Positions 51,301 through 60,114 of a stretch of 64,000 nt of DNA are shown piece after piece. Location of the stretch: contig OY740769.1 in NCBI GenBank assembly GCA_963513935.1, positions 75,099,712 to 75,163,711 on the forward strand, in the 5' to 3' direction. Below the pieces are notes generated by a model. It did not search any database, had not been told where the DNA came from, and saw only the letters and a list, made by a program, of their open reading frames with translations. Position numbers and translations under genes: made by a program. Position 1 is the first letter of the stretch, and each line of letters begins with the position of its first letter. This DNA is from Aphrophora alni. Taxonomy: Eukaryota > Arthropoda > Insecta > Hemiptera > Aphrophoridae.

Positions 51301-53846
51301 ATGTTTTGTATTTATAAAGATTCTTTAATTTTAAAATAAAGATATAAATATTGTCTTTTAAGTGTTTTTTATTTCATATTGATATATTAATTATCTTAGA
51401 AGTAATTAATTATATAGTTATGTTATTATAAAATTTGGAAGTGTAATACAGTTTAGATTATAAAATAAATGGGTTTTTTGAATTGTAGGCCTAGTTGTTA
51501 CAATTTTATGTTTTGTATTTATTAAGATTTTTTAATTTTAAAAGAAAGATAAAAATATGACCTTTTAGGCCTAATTATTTTTAATTTTATATTGATAAAT
51601 CAAATGGTTTAATATAGTTATTAATATTATAATGATGAAAATAGGTTATGACAAAAAATGTTATTTGAGTTATTGTAATTTTTTTATTTAATCTGGTTTA
51701 ACCAAATGAAAGACGGTGAAAAAATACAAAAAATTATTTATTTATACTCACGAAATTAATGCTATAGTAAATGTTATTGTACTAACGGAATGTCTTACAA
51801 AATAATTGATTTAAACATTTGTTAATTACAACAATACATTTGGAAACATTGAAAATATTTAATATAGTGTGTTTTGTTTTTACTTCAACAGATGTCGTTG
51901 TTCACAAAAACCTATCTTAAAAGATAGAAATCCAAATACATACAGTTGTTTGATGTTTGAAATCAGCTGATAATGGAAATATAGGAAACAGTTGACTACA
52001 GCTGTTATTATTATAGTCCATAAACATATGTAATGGCGCTTGCATTTTTGTTAAATATTGAGCATATATTTTGTTGTTTTTATGTTCATTAGATGCTACA
52101 GTTTTTCAAAAAGTATATAAAAACACTCGTGGATTCGAATGGAATACTGTGTCCAAATTTCAAAGCAATCGGTGAAGAACTTTCTGAGATTATCGATTTT
52201 GAACAAACGCACATTTACATTTTTATTTATATAGATAGATTTTTATTTATATAGATAGATAGATAGATTAAGTATTAGAGCCTTAATTTAAAATCTTCTG
52301 ATGTTCTATTTAATAAATTTTAATACTATTATTTAGGAAAACTGAACTGTCCAGAAAAGCATCCATATAGTTTTAATGGCTTCTAAATATACACTGAAAA
52401 AAATTATTCAATTGTTTTTTTTCAACAAAGGCGTACAGAGAGATTGTTTTTATAAGTTCATTGTTCTTATGCAATCTTGTTTATTTTTGGGGGAAAGATG
52501 AAATGTAATTTATGATCCTACTTATTCAAGAAACTGTTAATAATTTATATATTTAAATATGATTTTACATTAGCCTATTCAATTAAAATTTAGAATGTTG
52601 AATAGGGTTAAATAAATTCTCTCAAAGGATAAAGAAAAATATCTTATATTGATATATTATATATATATACACAATTTCTATTCATATCGGCGAAGAAAGT
52701 CCCGCGATATTCTTCTCCAATCACAAACTTCTGTGGGCGTGTATTTTATAACTAACGTCTTGCTTCTAATGGTCGCCATCTTAATTCCAGATTTTCGTTC
52801 ATATTTCGACAGATTATGTCTTTGTTATTAAATATTTATATGAACTCAGGTGATGTTTTATATTTAGAAATATCTACTTCGTATTTCTGTATATCTCATT
52901 TTGTCTCTAGGTCTTCTGTATTTTTATAATCGGCGAAAGATCGCAGTTATATTTTCAATTCGGTTATTTTCCAAGTTGACCTTTCACGTCTAGATAAAAA
53001 CAAATTATTTAAGTTTTCTTGTCTTTAACTGTGTATTTTTATTTTTTATGGATTAATCAAATTCTTAGGCGCAATTTTAATATAGGTTTTGATTTGTTTT
53101 AGATTGACAATTTTCTGGATTAGTTATAATTGGGTCGGAAAATATTAGATTTAGAATTTGTTTTGATTCGAGTCTTATCTTTTTGCCGCTAGGCGCGTGT
53201 ATGTTGACGTTTAAAATCAAATGAATGAAATTGACTTGTTTTTCTTTTTGTATTTAATACCCTTTAAAATTAAAATTTTGCAAAATCCTTTCTTAGTGAG
53301 CGTCTATGACCTCATACAAATATGCCTTTAAATTTTGGTATCAATATCTTTGTTGGTTTTTGCTCTACGTTGATTCTCTGTCAGTCATTCATTCAGTCAG
53401 TCAGGACAAAGCCGTTTATATATATAGTGATATATATATTTTAAGAATTCTTTTAATGAATCTTTTAGTGGTTTACACAAAACATCAAAAATACTGACAC
53501 CATATCACATTTGAAATATTCAAGAAATAATACATTTTATGAAAATTTCAAAACATTGTATATTAAAGGGAAATTTATAAATATAAAAAAAATTGCATGT
53601 GCTTAAGACCACACGTTAGAAGTGAAAACTTGTTTGAACAGTATGTAACACTTATAGATTAGGGGGTTAGTGTAATTTTTTTTTGTGTGCCGTTAAGAGT
53701 ATAAAATAATAAATAACGTATTGTTACTTTGCACTAACTGCGTTGTCTATGAACATATATATTTTCAAATTCATGTTATAAATAAATTATGAAAAGGATA
53801 AATAAATTTTGTTTATTTTTATTTTTTTGTATTATATATATATATA

Positions 53847-53896
<50 letters not shown>

Positions 53897-55503
53897 GATT
53901 GTTGAATTAAATATCATCATTGGTTATATCTTCAATACATTATTTTTCATTACTATTTATATTGTATTCTAGAAAAGACACTATCGGCTTATGTTAACTG
54001 AAGTAACTAATAAAGACTTTTGATTGAATTTTTCTAAATATCTTGTAAATACAGCGTCAATCGTTGTTCCATATCTTGTTGTGCTCTGATTTTTATGATT
54101 TGACATATCTAAATTTAGTTTTTGTTTGAAGAAATCAATCAATGGTTGTGTTGCATCATCTGCAAAATTGATACCGTACACGAGAGAATATATATATATA
54201 TATATATATATATAGCATATTACATAGAACGCTGCGCGCGTATATCAGTTGTCTATATATATATTAAATACACAGCGAAGCATACGCGAGAGAATGTATA
54301 TATATAGCATATTACATAGAACGCGCGCGTATCCGTTGTCTATATATATTAGAGTTGCATTACGGTACGGTGCGTGACGCGATTTCTATTGAAAAATATT
54401 TTTGCATTGATTTTAGTTTGACTATGTATATGAGTTTGAGAAAGTTAGTGCAGTATTTTTCGTAGATTTTTAGTTTTAATACATATGGGTATGTGAGAAA
54501 GTTTGTGCAATATTTTTGCATTGATTTTAGTTTGACTATGTATATGAATTTGAGAAAGTTAGTGCAATATTAGATTTTTAGTTTTAATATATATGGGTAT
54601 GTGAGAAAGTTTGTGCGATATTTTTGCATTGATTTTAGTTTAACTATGTATGTGATTTGAGAAAGTTAGTGCAATAATTTTTCGTAGATTTCTAGTTTTA
54701 ATACGTATGGGTATGTGAGAAAGTTTGTGCAATATTTTTGCATTGATTTTAGTTTGACTATGTATATGAGTTTGAGAAAGTTAGTGCAATATTTTTCGAG
54801 GATTTTTGTTTTAATATATAAGGGTATGTGAGAAAGTTTGTGCAATATTTTTTGTAGATATATGAGTATATATATGTGCTGTGCGCGCGTATCCGTTGAC
54901 TATATATATTAAAGTTGCATTACGGTACGGTACGGTGCATGACGCGATTTCTATTGAAAAAGTCCATCCCAAAAGTTGCATTACGGTACTGTGCGTGACG
55001 CGATTTCTATTGAAAAAGTCCATCCCAAAAAGTACCCAACGCGTCAATAGAAGTTTTCACTTCAAAAGTATGTTACAAAAAATATCATTAAAAAAATATA
55101 CAATTTTTGTACTGAAAAAACTCTATTCATTTTTACAATTAAATTAAACTGCAATAAAAGCTACATTGACCAAAACAAATCACATAAAAATCTAAGACAT
55201 TAGTAATATAATATAAAGCACTGAAGACATTTATCATTTTTTTAAAACTTTTGGAAAGTCAATGCATTGTTTTGTATTAACTAAAAACAAACATGAATAA
55301 AATGACAAGTAAATAACTAAATTAGGCCTCAACAATTAGTATTTAAAAACTGTCAGTTACATAAATTGTCAATTAAAACCTTAAATTATACAATATTAAC
55401 ATTACCTTTCTACATTCCGTGTTGTACTTCTTTTCTCTCGATTTTGTCCATTGTCATCAACTGAATCTTCACTGCTTGATAATGAACCCTCTTGATCACC
55501 CAT
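42147..55503 (-). CDS. FGF1: FGF1-like fibroblast growth factor, four coding exons, 197 residues
   Basis: Exons 55503-55406, 44288-44101, 43554-43448 and 42347-42147 (minus) give one frame of 594 bases with matching phases (2, 1, 0). The protein would bind FGF receptors with heparan sulphate cofactor. The beta-trefoil runs from about residue 66 (RMQLYCRTGFHLVI, NGKVEGVDDD) through YGVLRIKGVKSNLYLAMNKK and SDFNSYFTYLSHKHKDSGWY to KAVHFLKRR. KKSGKAKPGPRTKQAQKA corresponds to the heparin-binding loop of FGF1, and WYVGIKKSG matches FGF1 more closely than branchless-type FGFs. The N-terminus MGDQEGSLSSSEDSVDDNGQ is acidic and serine-rich, without a hydrophobic signal peptide, as in vertebrate FGF1. 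Intron 1 is 11.1 kb and carries many transposon fossils. The three 3' exons are certain; the first exon is inferred from its start, donor and phase. Confidence 0.92.
42779..42967 (-). mobile_element. Penelope-like element 3' end fragment, copy 1 (inverted)
   Basis: Read on the minus strand it matches 46147-46325 over about 180 bp with few differences, including AATGCCTTAGCAGGCGAAAC and CATTGGTCGGCTAGACTAAT and the TTTTATTAT end. No coding part is attached. Confidence 0.8.
43448..43554 (-). CDS. FGF1: FGF1-like exon 3
   Basis: Acceptor TTGTTGCAG before 43554, donor GTAATT after 43448, 107 bases. It encodes AIVEFNSVDHYGVLRIKGVK and SNLYLAMNKKGRLYGE, the middle repeat of the trefoil; the exon size is close to the 104-base middle exon of vertebrate FGFs. 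Confidence 0.95.
44101..44288 (-). CDS. FGF1: FGF1-like exon 2
   Basis: Acceptor AAAATTCAG before 44288, donor GTAAGT after 44101, 188 bases. It encodes the lead-in (CSGFQPNRFDCTFREGLPF) and first trefoil strands (YRMQLYCRTGFHLVIRENGK). Confidence 0.92.
45829..46098 (+). pseudogene. Penelope-like polyprotein C-terminus (GIY-YIG region tail)
   Basis: From about residue 15 it reads SSFSNHLRIHQVSDFNSSVD, then FKILHFDNKGRKLNALESLE, then LNDQLDLYNSPLVKPL. The order (FS.HL...., .ILH....KGR.LN.LE.LEI, LN.Q....NSPL) is the conserved end of Penelope-like elements after the GIY-YIG endonuclease. The reverse transcriptase is missing. The first dozen residues at the start of the open frame are probably not element-derived. 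Confidence 0.75.
45850..46325 (+). mobile_element. Penelope-like element 3' end with C-terminal ORF piece, copy 2
   Basis: A reading frame to TAG at 46096-46098 is followed by an untranslated segment (46147-46325) that is inverted at 42779-42967. It carries GCCTTAGCAGGCGAAAC, a small stem-loop followed by GAAAC, as in the hammerhead ribozymes of Penelope-like elements, but the upstream CUGANGA strand is altered (CTCTTCA). Confidence 0.75.
47335..47510. repeat. Tandem duplication beside a mariner fossil, period about 85 bp
   Basis: CCAATCAGAAGGAAACGTTA...GGACTATTCAGTTGGCTGCT...ATTATTGTGTG is repeated with small changes (CCAATCAAAGGAAACTTTAT...). It lies in the 5' part of the mariner remnant. 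Confidence 0.75.
47520..47950 (+). pseudogene. Mariner transposase N-terminal fossil
   Basis: The ATG at 47520 reads MSERIDHQICIKFFLKQERS, SAKIIKAFIRKAFRNDSIS, then stop. This is the N-terminal helix-turn-helix of mariner/SETMAR-type transposases (M..RI..R.CIKFC.KL..S...T..MI..AFG..A.S). Further degenerate text follows with many stops. No DDE motif survives here. Confidence 0.75.
48548..49650 (+). pseudogene. Second mariner-like transposase fossil
   Basis: From about 48949: MELKERETILMTRGYSNHSH, then FNATFPDRNPNVKSTVSKCL, QSFEKEGN, the N-terminal helix-turn-helix region of insect mariner-like (DUF4817-type) transposases; then KLIHKLNEVDFDRQLEFCNI, MMNKFIQN at about 49235-49315, the block just before the first catalytic aspartate. 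Multiple frame changes. An ACAGGATGTTAGAGAAAAA word at 48552 and again at about 48590 resembles a terminal repeat, duplicated. Confidence 0.65.
49756..52270 (-). mobile_element. Helitron with internal deletion
   Basis: On the minus strand the 3' end is the hairpin GCCACAGCAACGCGTGGC followed by CGGTACAGCTAG and then T in the flank, exactly the Helitron rule (hairpin, CTAG, insertion before T). The 5' end is in a TCTATCTATATAAATAAAAA tract at about 52270, typical of insect Helitron starts; the GATA repeat there blurs the exact base. About 2.5 kb. Only the helicase end is recognisable; Rep motifs were not found. Six TAGGCCTA octamers fall at 50.8-51.6 kb in the deleted part. Confidence 0.85.
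49840..50503 (-). pseudogene. Helitron Pif1-like helicase C-terminal fragment, frameshifted
   Basis: The frame from 50503 reads DWLSERAILASKNKDVYELN, NNYPTEFLNSLYLLGMPPHL, LKIGVPIIILRNINQPKLCN, GTRLAVKQLINNVIEATILT, VLIPRIPLIPTDMP. The frame then shifts near 50010-50030 to QFPIRLAFAIIINKAQGQNL, ELCGLDLET. These are the late helicase motifs of the Pif1-like domain (GTRL...N, INKAQGQ). The Walker A motif and the Rep domain are gone. The remaining text to about 49840 (TMELQKILCTHKHCLNKH) is a shifted version of the usual NGTTKNIVYPQAL end. Confidence 0.88.
53838..53890 (+). repeat. (TA)n tract
   Basis: TA run interrupted once by AATTA at about 53850. Confidence 0.9.
53936..54185 (-). pseudogene. 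Endonuclease (EEP-type) C-terminal fragment of the kind fused to Helentron helicases
   Basis: On the minus strand: FADDATQPLIDFFKQKLNLD, then NQSTTRYGTTIDAVFTRYLE, then after a frameshift FISYFS, stop, HKPIVSFLEYN. The block ending TTIDAVF.RYL and YFSYHKP(I/V) is the end of an exonuclease/endonuclease/phosphatase-fold domain carried by many insect Pif1-helicase transposon proteins. It is 1.7 kb from the deleted Helitron but not clearly part of it. Confidence 0.65.
54186..54350. repeat. Direct repeat with TA tract
   Basis: GAGAGAATATATATA...AGCATATTACATAGAACGC... CGCGCGTATC.GTTGTCTA occurs at 54183-54260 and again at 54289-54346. The sequence GCGCGCGTATCCGTTGACTA returns at about 54884. Confidence 0.75.
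54354..55020. repeat. Minisatellite: about four units of 108-114 bp, flanked by a 43-bp repeat
   Basis: TTTGCATTGATTTTAGTTTG recurs at 54401, 54515, 54623 and 54737 (spacing 114, 108, 114). Within each unit GAGAAAGTTAGTGCAATATT and GAGAAAGTTTGTGCAATATT lie about 57 bp apart, so each unit is a diverged dimer. The array is flanked by GTTGCATTACGGTACGGTGC...GATTTCTATTGAAAAA at 54354, about 54914 and 54974; the last two copies form a 63-bp tandem. Confidence 0.85.
55406..55503 (-). CDS. FGF1: Proposed FGF1-like exon 1
   Basis: ATG at 55503 opens 32 codons plus two bases, then donor GTAATG. The two leftover bases AG join with T at the start of the next exon to give serine and keep the trefoil exon in frame. 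Composition is clearly coding-like (SSSEDSVDDNGQNREKRS) unlike its AT-rich surroundings. Another upstream exon is not excluded. Confidence 0.72.
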
Positions 55504-56904
55504 GGTTAATATATTTTTTCAGGCCCAAATAAATTAATAGTTGAGAACTTTATAAATAAACTGTCAATTTTTTTTTTCTAATTTGTCTTACTTCCACTAA
55601 ACTGTCTGATTACAACATATCAGTCATAATAATACTCTGAGAATTTCTTAGAGCCTAGCTCTTTGTAGAACACACACTCATAGACTGAAGCAATGAATGG
55701 AAATGGTTGTGTGGGATGAAAGGTTGGCTCATTTCCAAGGTACACTCCTTCACAAAATGTATTCTCTCAAATTAGTAAACCACCTGAATAAATAAATCAT
55801 TGGTAGAAAATATACTTAACAAAGAAAACAAAAAGTTGTTAAGAAAAACAATTATTCTGTATGATATCCACCCACACTTAAGGAGTAAAATTTTAGGTAC
55901 AATAATTTAAAAAAACAAAATAATTTTTTTGTATACTGTACTTAAACTAGTTACTTTATAAGGATATACTGTTCATAACTTGAAGTGGGGCCACTTAAAT
56001 AAATTTTATGTCAATTGAACATTCGAGTGAACAAAAAAATCACTCTTTTTATTACATAATCAATTTTAGAGAGATAATGTTCAGTTCAAGATTTGTATTT
56101 TTTTTCTTCTTTACATAAAAGAATGATGAATTTGAATGCAATGTCTGAACAACCTTACATATATATATGAAAATTCATTAAACATCTTATAATTTGTTGA
56201 AAAATTATAACAAAATAAAATTAAAGAAAAGAAGTGTTTGTGTATTTGATTAAAAACCATACAACGATTTTGGCGAAACTTGTTGGAAAAAATTAAGAAT
56301 TAAAATTATGTAATCTTTGATTTTTTTCTAACATAAATTTCACTAAAACTAAAATTATTGAGTTTTTATATTAAATACAATATGTATATCACTGTGCGTG
56401 TGTCTACATTCCTTTAAAAAACATCTGCTTCTTTATTGTAACGGCAAAAGCAGGCATTATTTAGCAATTATTTTAGTCGGTAAAAATATGTATGCTATTA
56501 TTTTAAATATCAAAATAATAAATCAATATTTCTATAAATATATAATTATTTATATAACTATTATATTTCTATAATAATAATTTTGGTTACTTGAAAGGAG
56601 CCCTGGTCCTCTCTCATACATGCCTGTCGCAAGTCTACTTAAATTTATTCTAACAGATATGTTTCAGTATGGAAATATAGTCAAATTTACTGATTACTCC
56701 ATTTCATGTTTTTATTATGTAAATATACGCCCATGATATCTAGGCTCTTGGAACTTTTAGTTAAATATCTTAAACATATCTGCTGATCTGTATGAATAAA
56801 AAAAAGTCTAACACCTACTCGTTTTTCTATATTCTTACTTATTATTTTTTTTATTGGCCTGATTTATTATATTTACATAATCTATAGTTAATTTAATATA
56901 TATA
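55504..56904. other. Upstream region of the FGF gene
   Basis: 5' flank or 5' UTR of the proposed first exon, AT-rich. No TATA-type promoter can be singled out in such sequence, and no gene is recognised. Confidence 0.45.
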
Positions 56905-57175
56905 CAGGAAGATTCACATAAGGTTTCGAGCACTTTCTGAGCTGATTCCGCTAGCAAAAATAATGAAAAAACTTCATATAAATATAGGTCCGGAAATGCT
57001 TTGTTTACGAGTTATCCATCATTTTGTTTTTTTTACATCATACCTAATATTTTTTAAAGTAAAAAAGATATTGAGTTCAAACTTTGTATACCTATTTGTT
57101 CCGTAACTGTTTATCACAATACTACAAAAAAGAACGTTTGTTTGAATATTTTCAAAATGGCGGTTGTTTAAAATT

Positions 57176-57240
57176 TTGGTACTTACGTATTAACGCTACC
57201 GCAGCAACTTTGCGCATATATGTATAAGGTTTGGCCAGGT

Positions 57241-57278
<38 letters not shown>

Positions 57279-57388
57279 CTACTGGCCAAACCTGCCATGA
57301 TATATAATTATATCGCAAAGTAAGCAAATATTGGTGCATATATATGCGCAAAGTTGCTGCGGTGGCGTTAATACGTAAGTACCAAAAT
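57176..57388. mobile_element. Small foldback MITE with (TA)n core, inserted in a transposon arm
   Basis: Outer stem TTGGTACTTACGTATTAACG / CGTTAATACGTAAGTACCAA and GCAGCAACTTTGCGCATATA / TATATGCGCAAAGTTGCTGC enclose a family B hairpin (AAGGTTTGGCCAGGTGTTTA, TA run 57246-57277, AGCTACTGGCCAAACCTGCC). It interrupts one arm of the surrounding mariner-like element but not the other. Confidence 0.8.
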
Positions 57389-57689
57389 TTTTAATGTCAA
57401 ATATCTCAAAAACGGGTAACTTAACAAAAAAATTTCAGGAGACAAAAAAATTTAATTTGTTAATGTTAAACATAACAGTTTTATTTTTTTATTTTGTCTG
57501 TATCTCAATGGATAACAGAGATACTGTATTGACAAAAACAAAATATGTATTTCTTGGTAATTGTCAACAATACACAGAATTACTCCAGAAACAAAATATT
57601 TTTCTATCAAACAAAGTAAATTTAACATTCAATTGATACAGCAATAAAATAAATAAAAATCATTGCTACATTTAGTATGGTTTACAGTT

Positions 57690-58600
57690 ATTGTTTGATA
57701 ATATGTCCTTCTACTTCAATACAATTTGCAGCTCGCCTTTAAATTGCTAGCATTGCTCTCCTCAATACTGCATGGCTATCCTTGGTTTGTGTGGCGGCAT
57801 TTGTAATATGAACCATTAACTCTTCTCATGTATTAACTTTTTTCTTCTACACAATACTTTTCAGCCAACCCCCCACTCAAAAATCTAACAGTGTTAGATT
57901 TGTGTACGTGGCGGCCAGGAGTGACGTCCGCCACAGCCTATCTATCGCTCGAGAAATTGCTCGTTTAAGTATGCTGATACGGCACATGATAAGTGGCGAG
58001 GCACACCTTCGTGCTGAAAGTATATGTAGTACCTTGTTGCTAATGGAATATCTTGTAATAGCAGTGACAATGGTTCTCTCAAGAATTCCAAATAAATGTT
58101 TGAATTTAAATGTCCTGCGAAAATAAACCGGTCCTATTAATTGATAGTAAATTAATCCACACAATACATTTATGCTAAATCTGTATTAAAAATTACGTTC
58201 GATTATGTTGTGTGGATTGAATTCTGCCCAAGTGTGTTGGTTGCAAAGGATATTGATGCCATCTCAAGTAAATTGTGCTTAATAAGTAAATAAAATTAAG
58301 TTCAGTATTTGGCAGTTCATATTCAACCAATTGCAATATTCCAAATGAAGAGGAGGATCTCTGGGTTGAATATTTTGTACTTTTTGATGATGGTAAGGAA
58401 ACTTGTTGTTGCTACGTTTAGTCCTCTACACCATAAACTGGGAAACTCCGAATCGCCGGGATAGGTGTCGTGTACTAACACCCGGACTGCATTGAGTAGT
58501 CTTAATATAATGATTTCCTCCATAACCACTTCATGATAAGCACAACATTCGCAGTGAGTACTTAAGCTCGGAAGGGTACCCATTTCTCGTAGAGTACAAA
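57690..58600 (-). pseudogene. Mariner-like transposase fossil of the 56905-59431 element
   Basis: Minus-strand frames taken together give, in order, an arginine-poor NAVRVLVHDTYPGDSEFPSL helix-turn-helix-like piece, LHLEYCNWL, HTWAEFNPHNII, YYQLIGPVYF, then FEWGVG and INTREELMVHIT-like text. These follow the order of Tc1/mariner-superfamily transposases (FC.W, VWA.ENPHAI, .LIGPVFF, PLDFFLWG, VNT.EEL). Many frameshifts; no continuous domain survives. Confidence 0.65.
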
Positions 58601-59427
58601 ATGTTCCACTGATAGATTAATCAGTTGGGATTCTGCGGTTAGGAAAGCGGTTTTTATACTCTGCAAAAGCAGTTGTATTTTATATTGTTTACACTGACGA
58701 CCGACGGTACTTGATAGAATTCCATTTTAACAAATAAAACACAAGTTGTATTTCCTTCACACAAGCCTAAGATTCCTTGAACCATGCCTGCGTATTCCTC
58801 AGTCGTAAATAACAAAACCATAGATGTCGTATTACACAAATTGATATCTCGCTAATTATAAAATAAACACATAGTAAATTGCACTGCACTGTTTGAAACA
58901 ATTTAAGGCCATAACAAAGACCATTTAAGAAGACAAAAATGTATTTTTATCATGTGTTTTACGTTACCAACTTAGGAAATTATAATTTACCTAATTATGG
59001 AATAATTCTGGGTATTGTTGACAACTACCAAGAAATACATTTTTCGTTATTTGTCAATATCTCTGTTATCCGTTGAGCTACAGACAATATAAAAAATCTT
59101 TATGTTTATGATTAACTAGTAAATTATTTGGTCTCTTGTAATTTTTTGTAAAAGTTTAAACGGCCACCATTTTGAAAACATTCAAAAGAACGTTCTGGTT
59201 TTTAGTACTGTGATAAATGGTGACGCAACAAATAGGTATGCAAAATTTGAACTCAATATCTTTTTCTCTTTAAAAAATATTAGGTATGATGTAAAAAAAA
59301 AAAAAAAAAAAAAAAGCGGATAATTCGAAAACAAAGCATTTCCGGGGGGACCTATGTTTATATGAACTTTTTTCATTATTTTTGCTAGTGGAATGAGCTA
59401 AGTGGTCAGAACCTTATGCGAATCACC

Positions 59428-59432
<5 letters not shown>

Positions 59433-59471
<39 letters not shown>
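59433..59471 (+). repeat. (TA)n microsatellite
   Basis: Pure TA directly beside the right end of the mariner-like element. Confidence 0.9.
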
Positions 59472-59474
<3 letters not shown>

Positions 59475-60045
59475 GTAATCAGGGAATATATATACATGCG
59501 GTTTGTCCATTTTTACGGGAAAACTATTGGAAAAATCGAAATTTTTTCATAGGTGCAATTTTGTAGAAAATTTAATTTTGAACAACTTTTATTTGAAACT
59601 TTTTTTTTTTAATGCATCTCCTTTGAGCTATTGGCAGTTTTTGGTATAGCATCATGTATAAACATCTCATAATGCTCTATGTTGCGTTTGTGACACAACT
59701 GTTTTTATCCTCAAAACCTACACTTTCCATAAAAAAATCTGAGATTATAAAAAATATTTGCTCAATTTTCTTTTTTTCCTGGACTAAGGAAGCTAGCTAC
59801 CATTTAAATTAGTAGCAGTATCTAAAACCATACACCACTTTAAACTTGTAGAGAAACAAGCATGAAAGAAAACTTCTATAAAAACAATGCCAGCTTGTGT
59901 TTTTTTGCAACTAAGAATGGCGACTTGGATATTGAAACGATATTGGATATTGCAAAACTCTCATTTACAAAGTTTCAGTCCTTTACATATTTTACATAGT
60001 CACAAAGTTTAAATCAATAGCCATTTTCTTTGTTTCTGTGATAGC

Positions 60046-60046
<1 letters not shown>

Positions 60047-60112
<66 letters not shown>
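60047..60112 (+). repeat. (TA)n microsatellite, 65 bp
   Basis: Longest pure TA run of the window, without hairpin arms next to it. Confidence 0.92.

Positions 60113-60114
<2 letters not shown>

Larger units (their letters stand above)
44289..55405 (-). other. FGF intron 1, 11 kb
   Basis: Holds a Penelope-like element end, two mariner fossils, a deleted Helitron, an endonuclease fragment and a minisatellite, all listed separately. 44289-45800, 46330-47330 and 52280-53900 show no recognised feature apart from a TA-rich tract at 53838-53890. Confidence 0.75.
56905..59431 (-). mobile_element. Mariner-like transposon with inverted repeats of several hundred bp
   Basis: Ends ACAGGAAGATTCACATAAGG (56906) and, inverted, ACAGGGTGATTCGCATAAGG (59431). 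Arms 56905-57175 plus 57395-57600 pair with 58985-59431; shared words include GAAAATTTTTAATG-side text, TGTATTTCTTGGTA, and ATAACAGAGATA. The left arm is split by a family B TA-hairpin element (57176-57388). Both outer ends border TA-rich DNA, fitting TA target sites. The transposase fossil lies between the arms on the minus strand. Confidence 0.8.

Noticed and set aside
57394..57636. 80-codon plus-strand frame
   Set aside because: It lies entirely in the inverted arm of the mariner-like element and is mirrored by 58985-59160.
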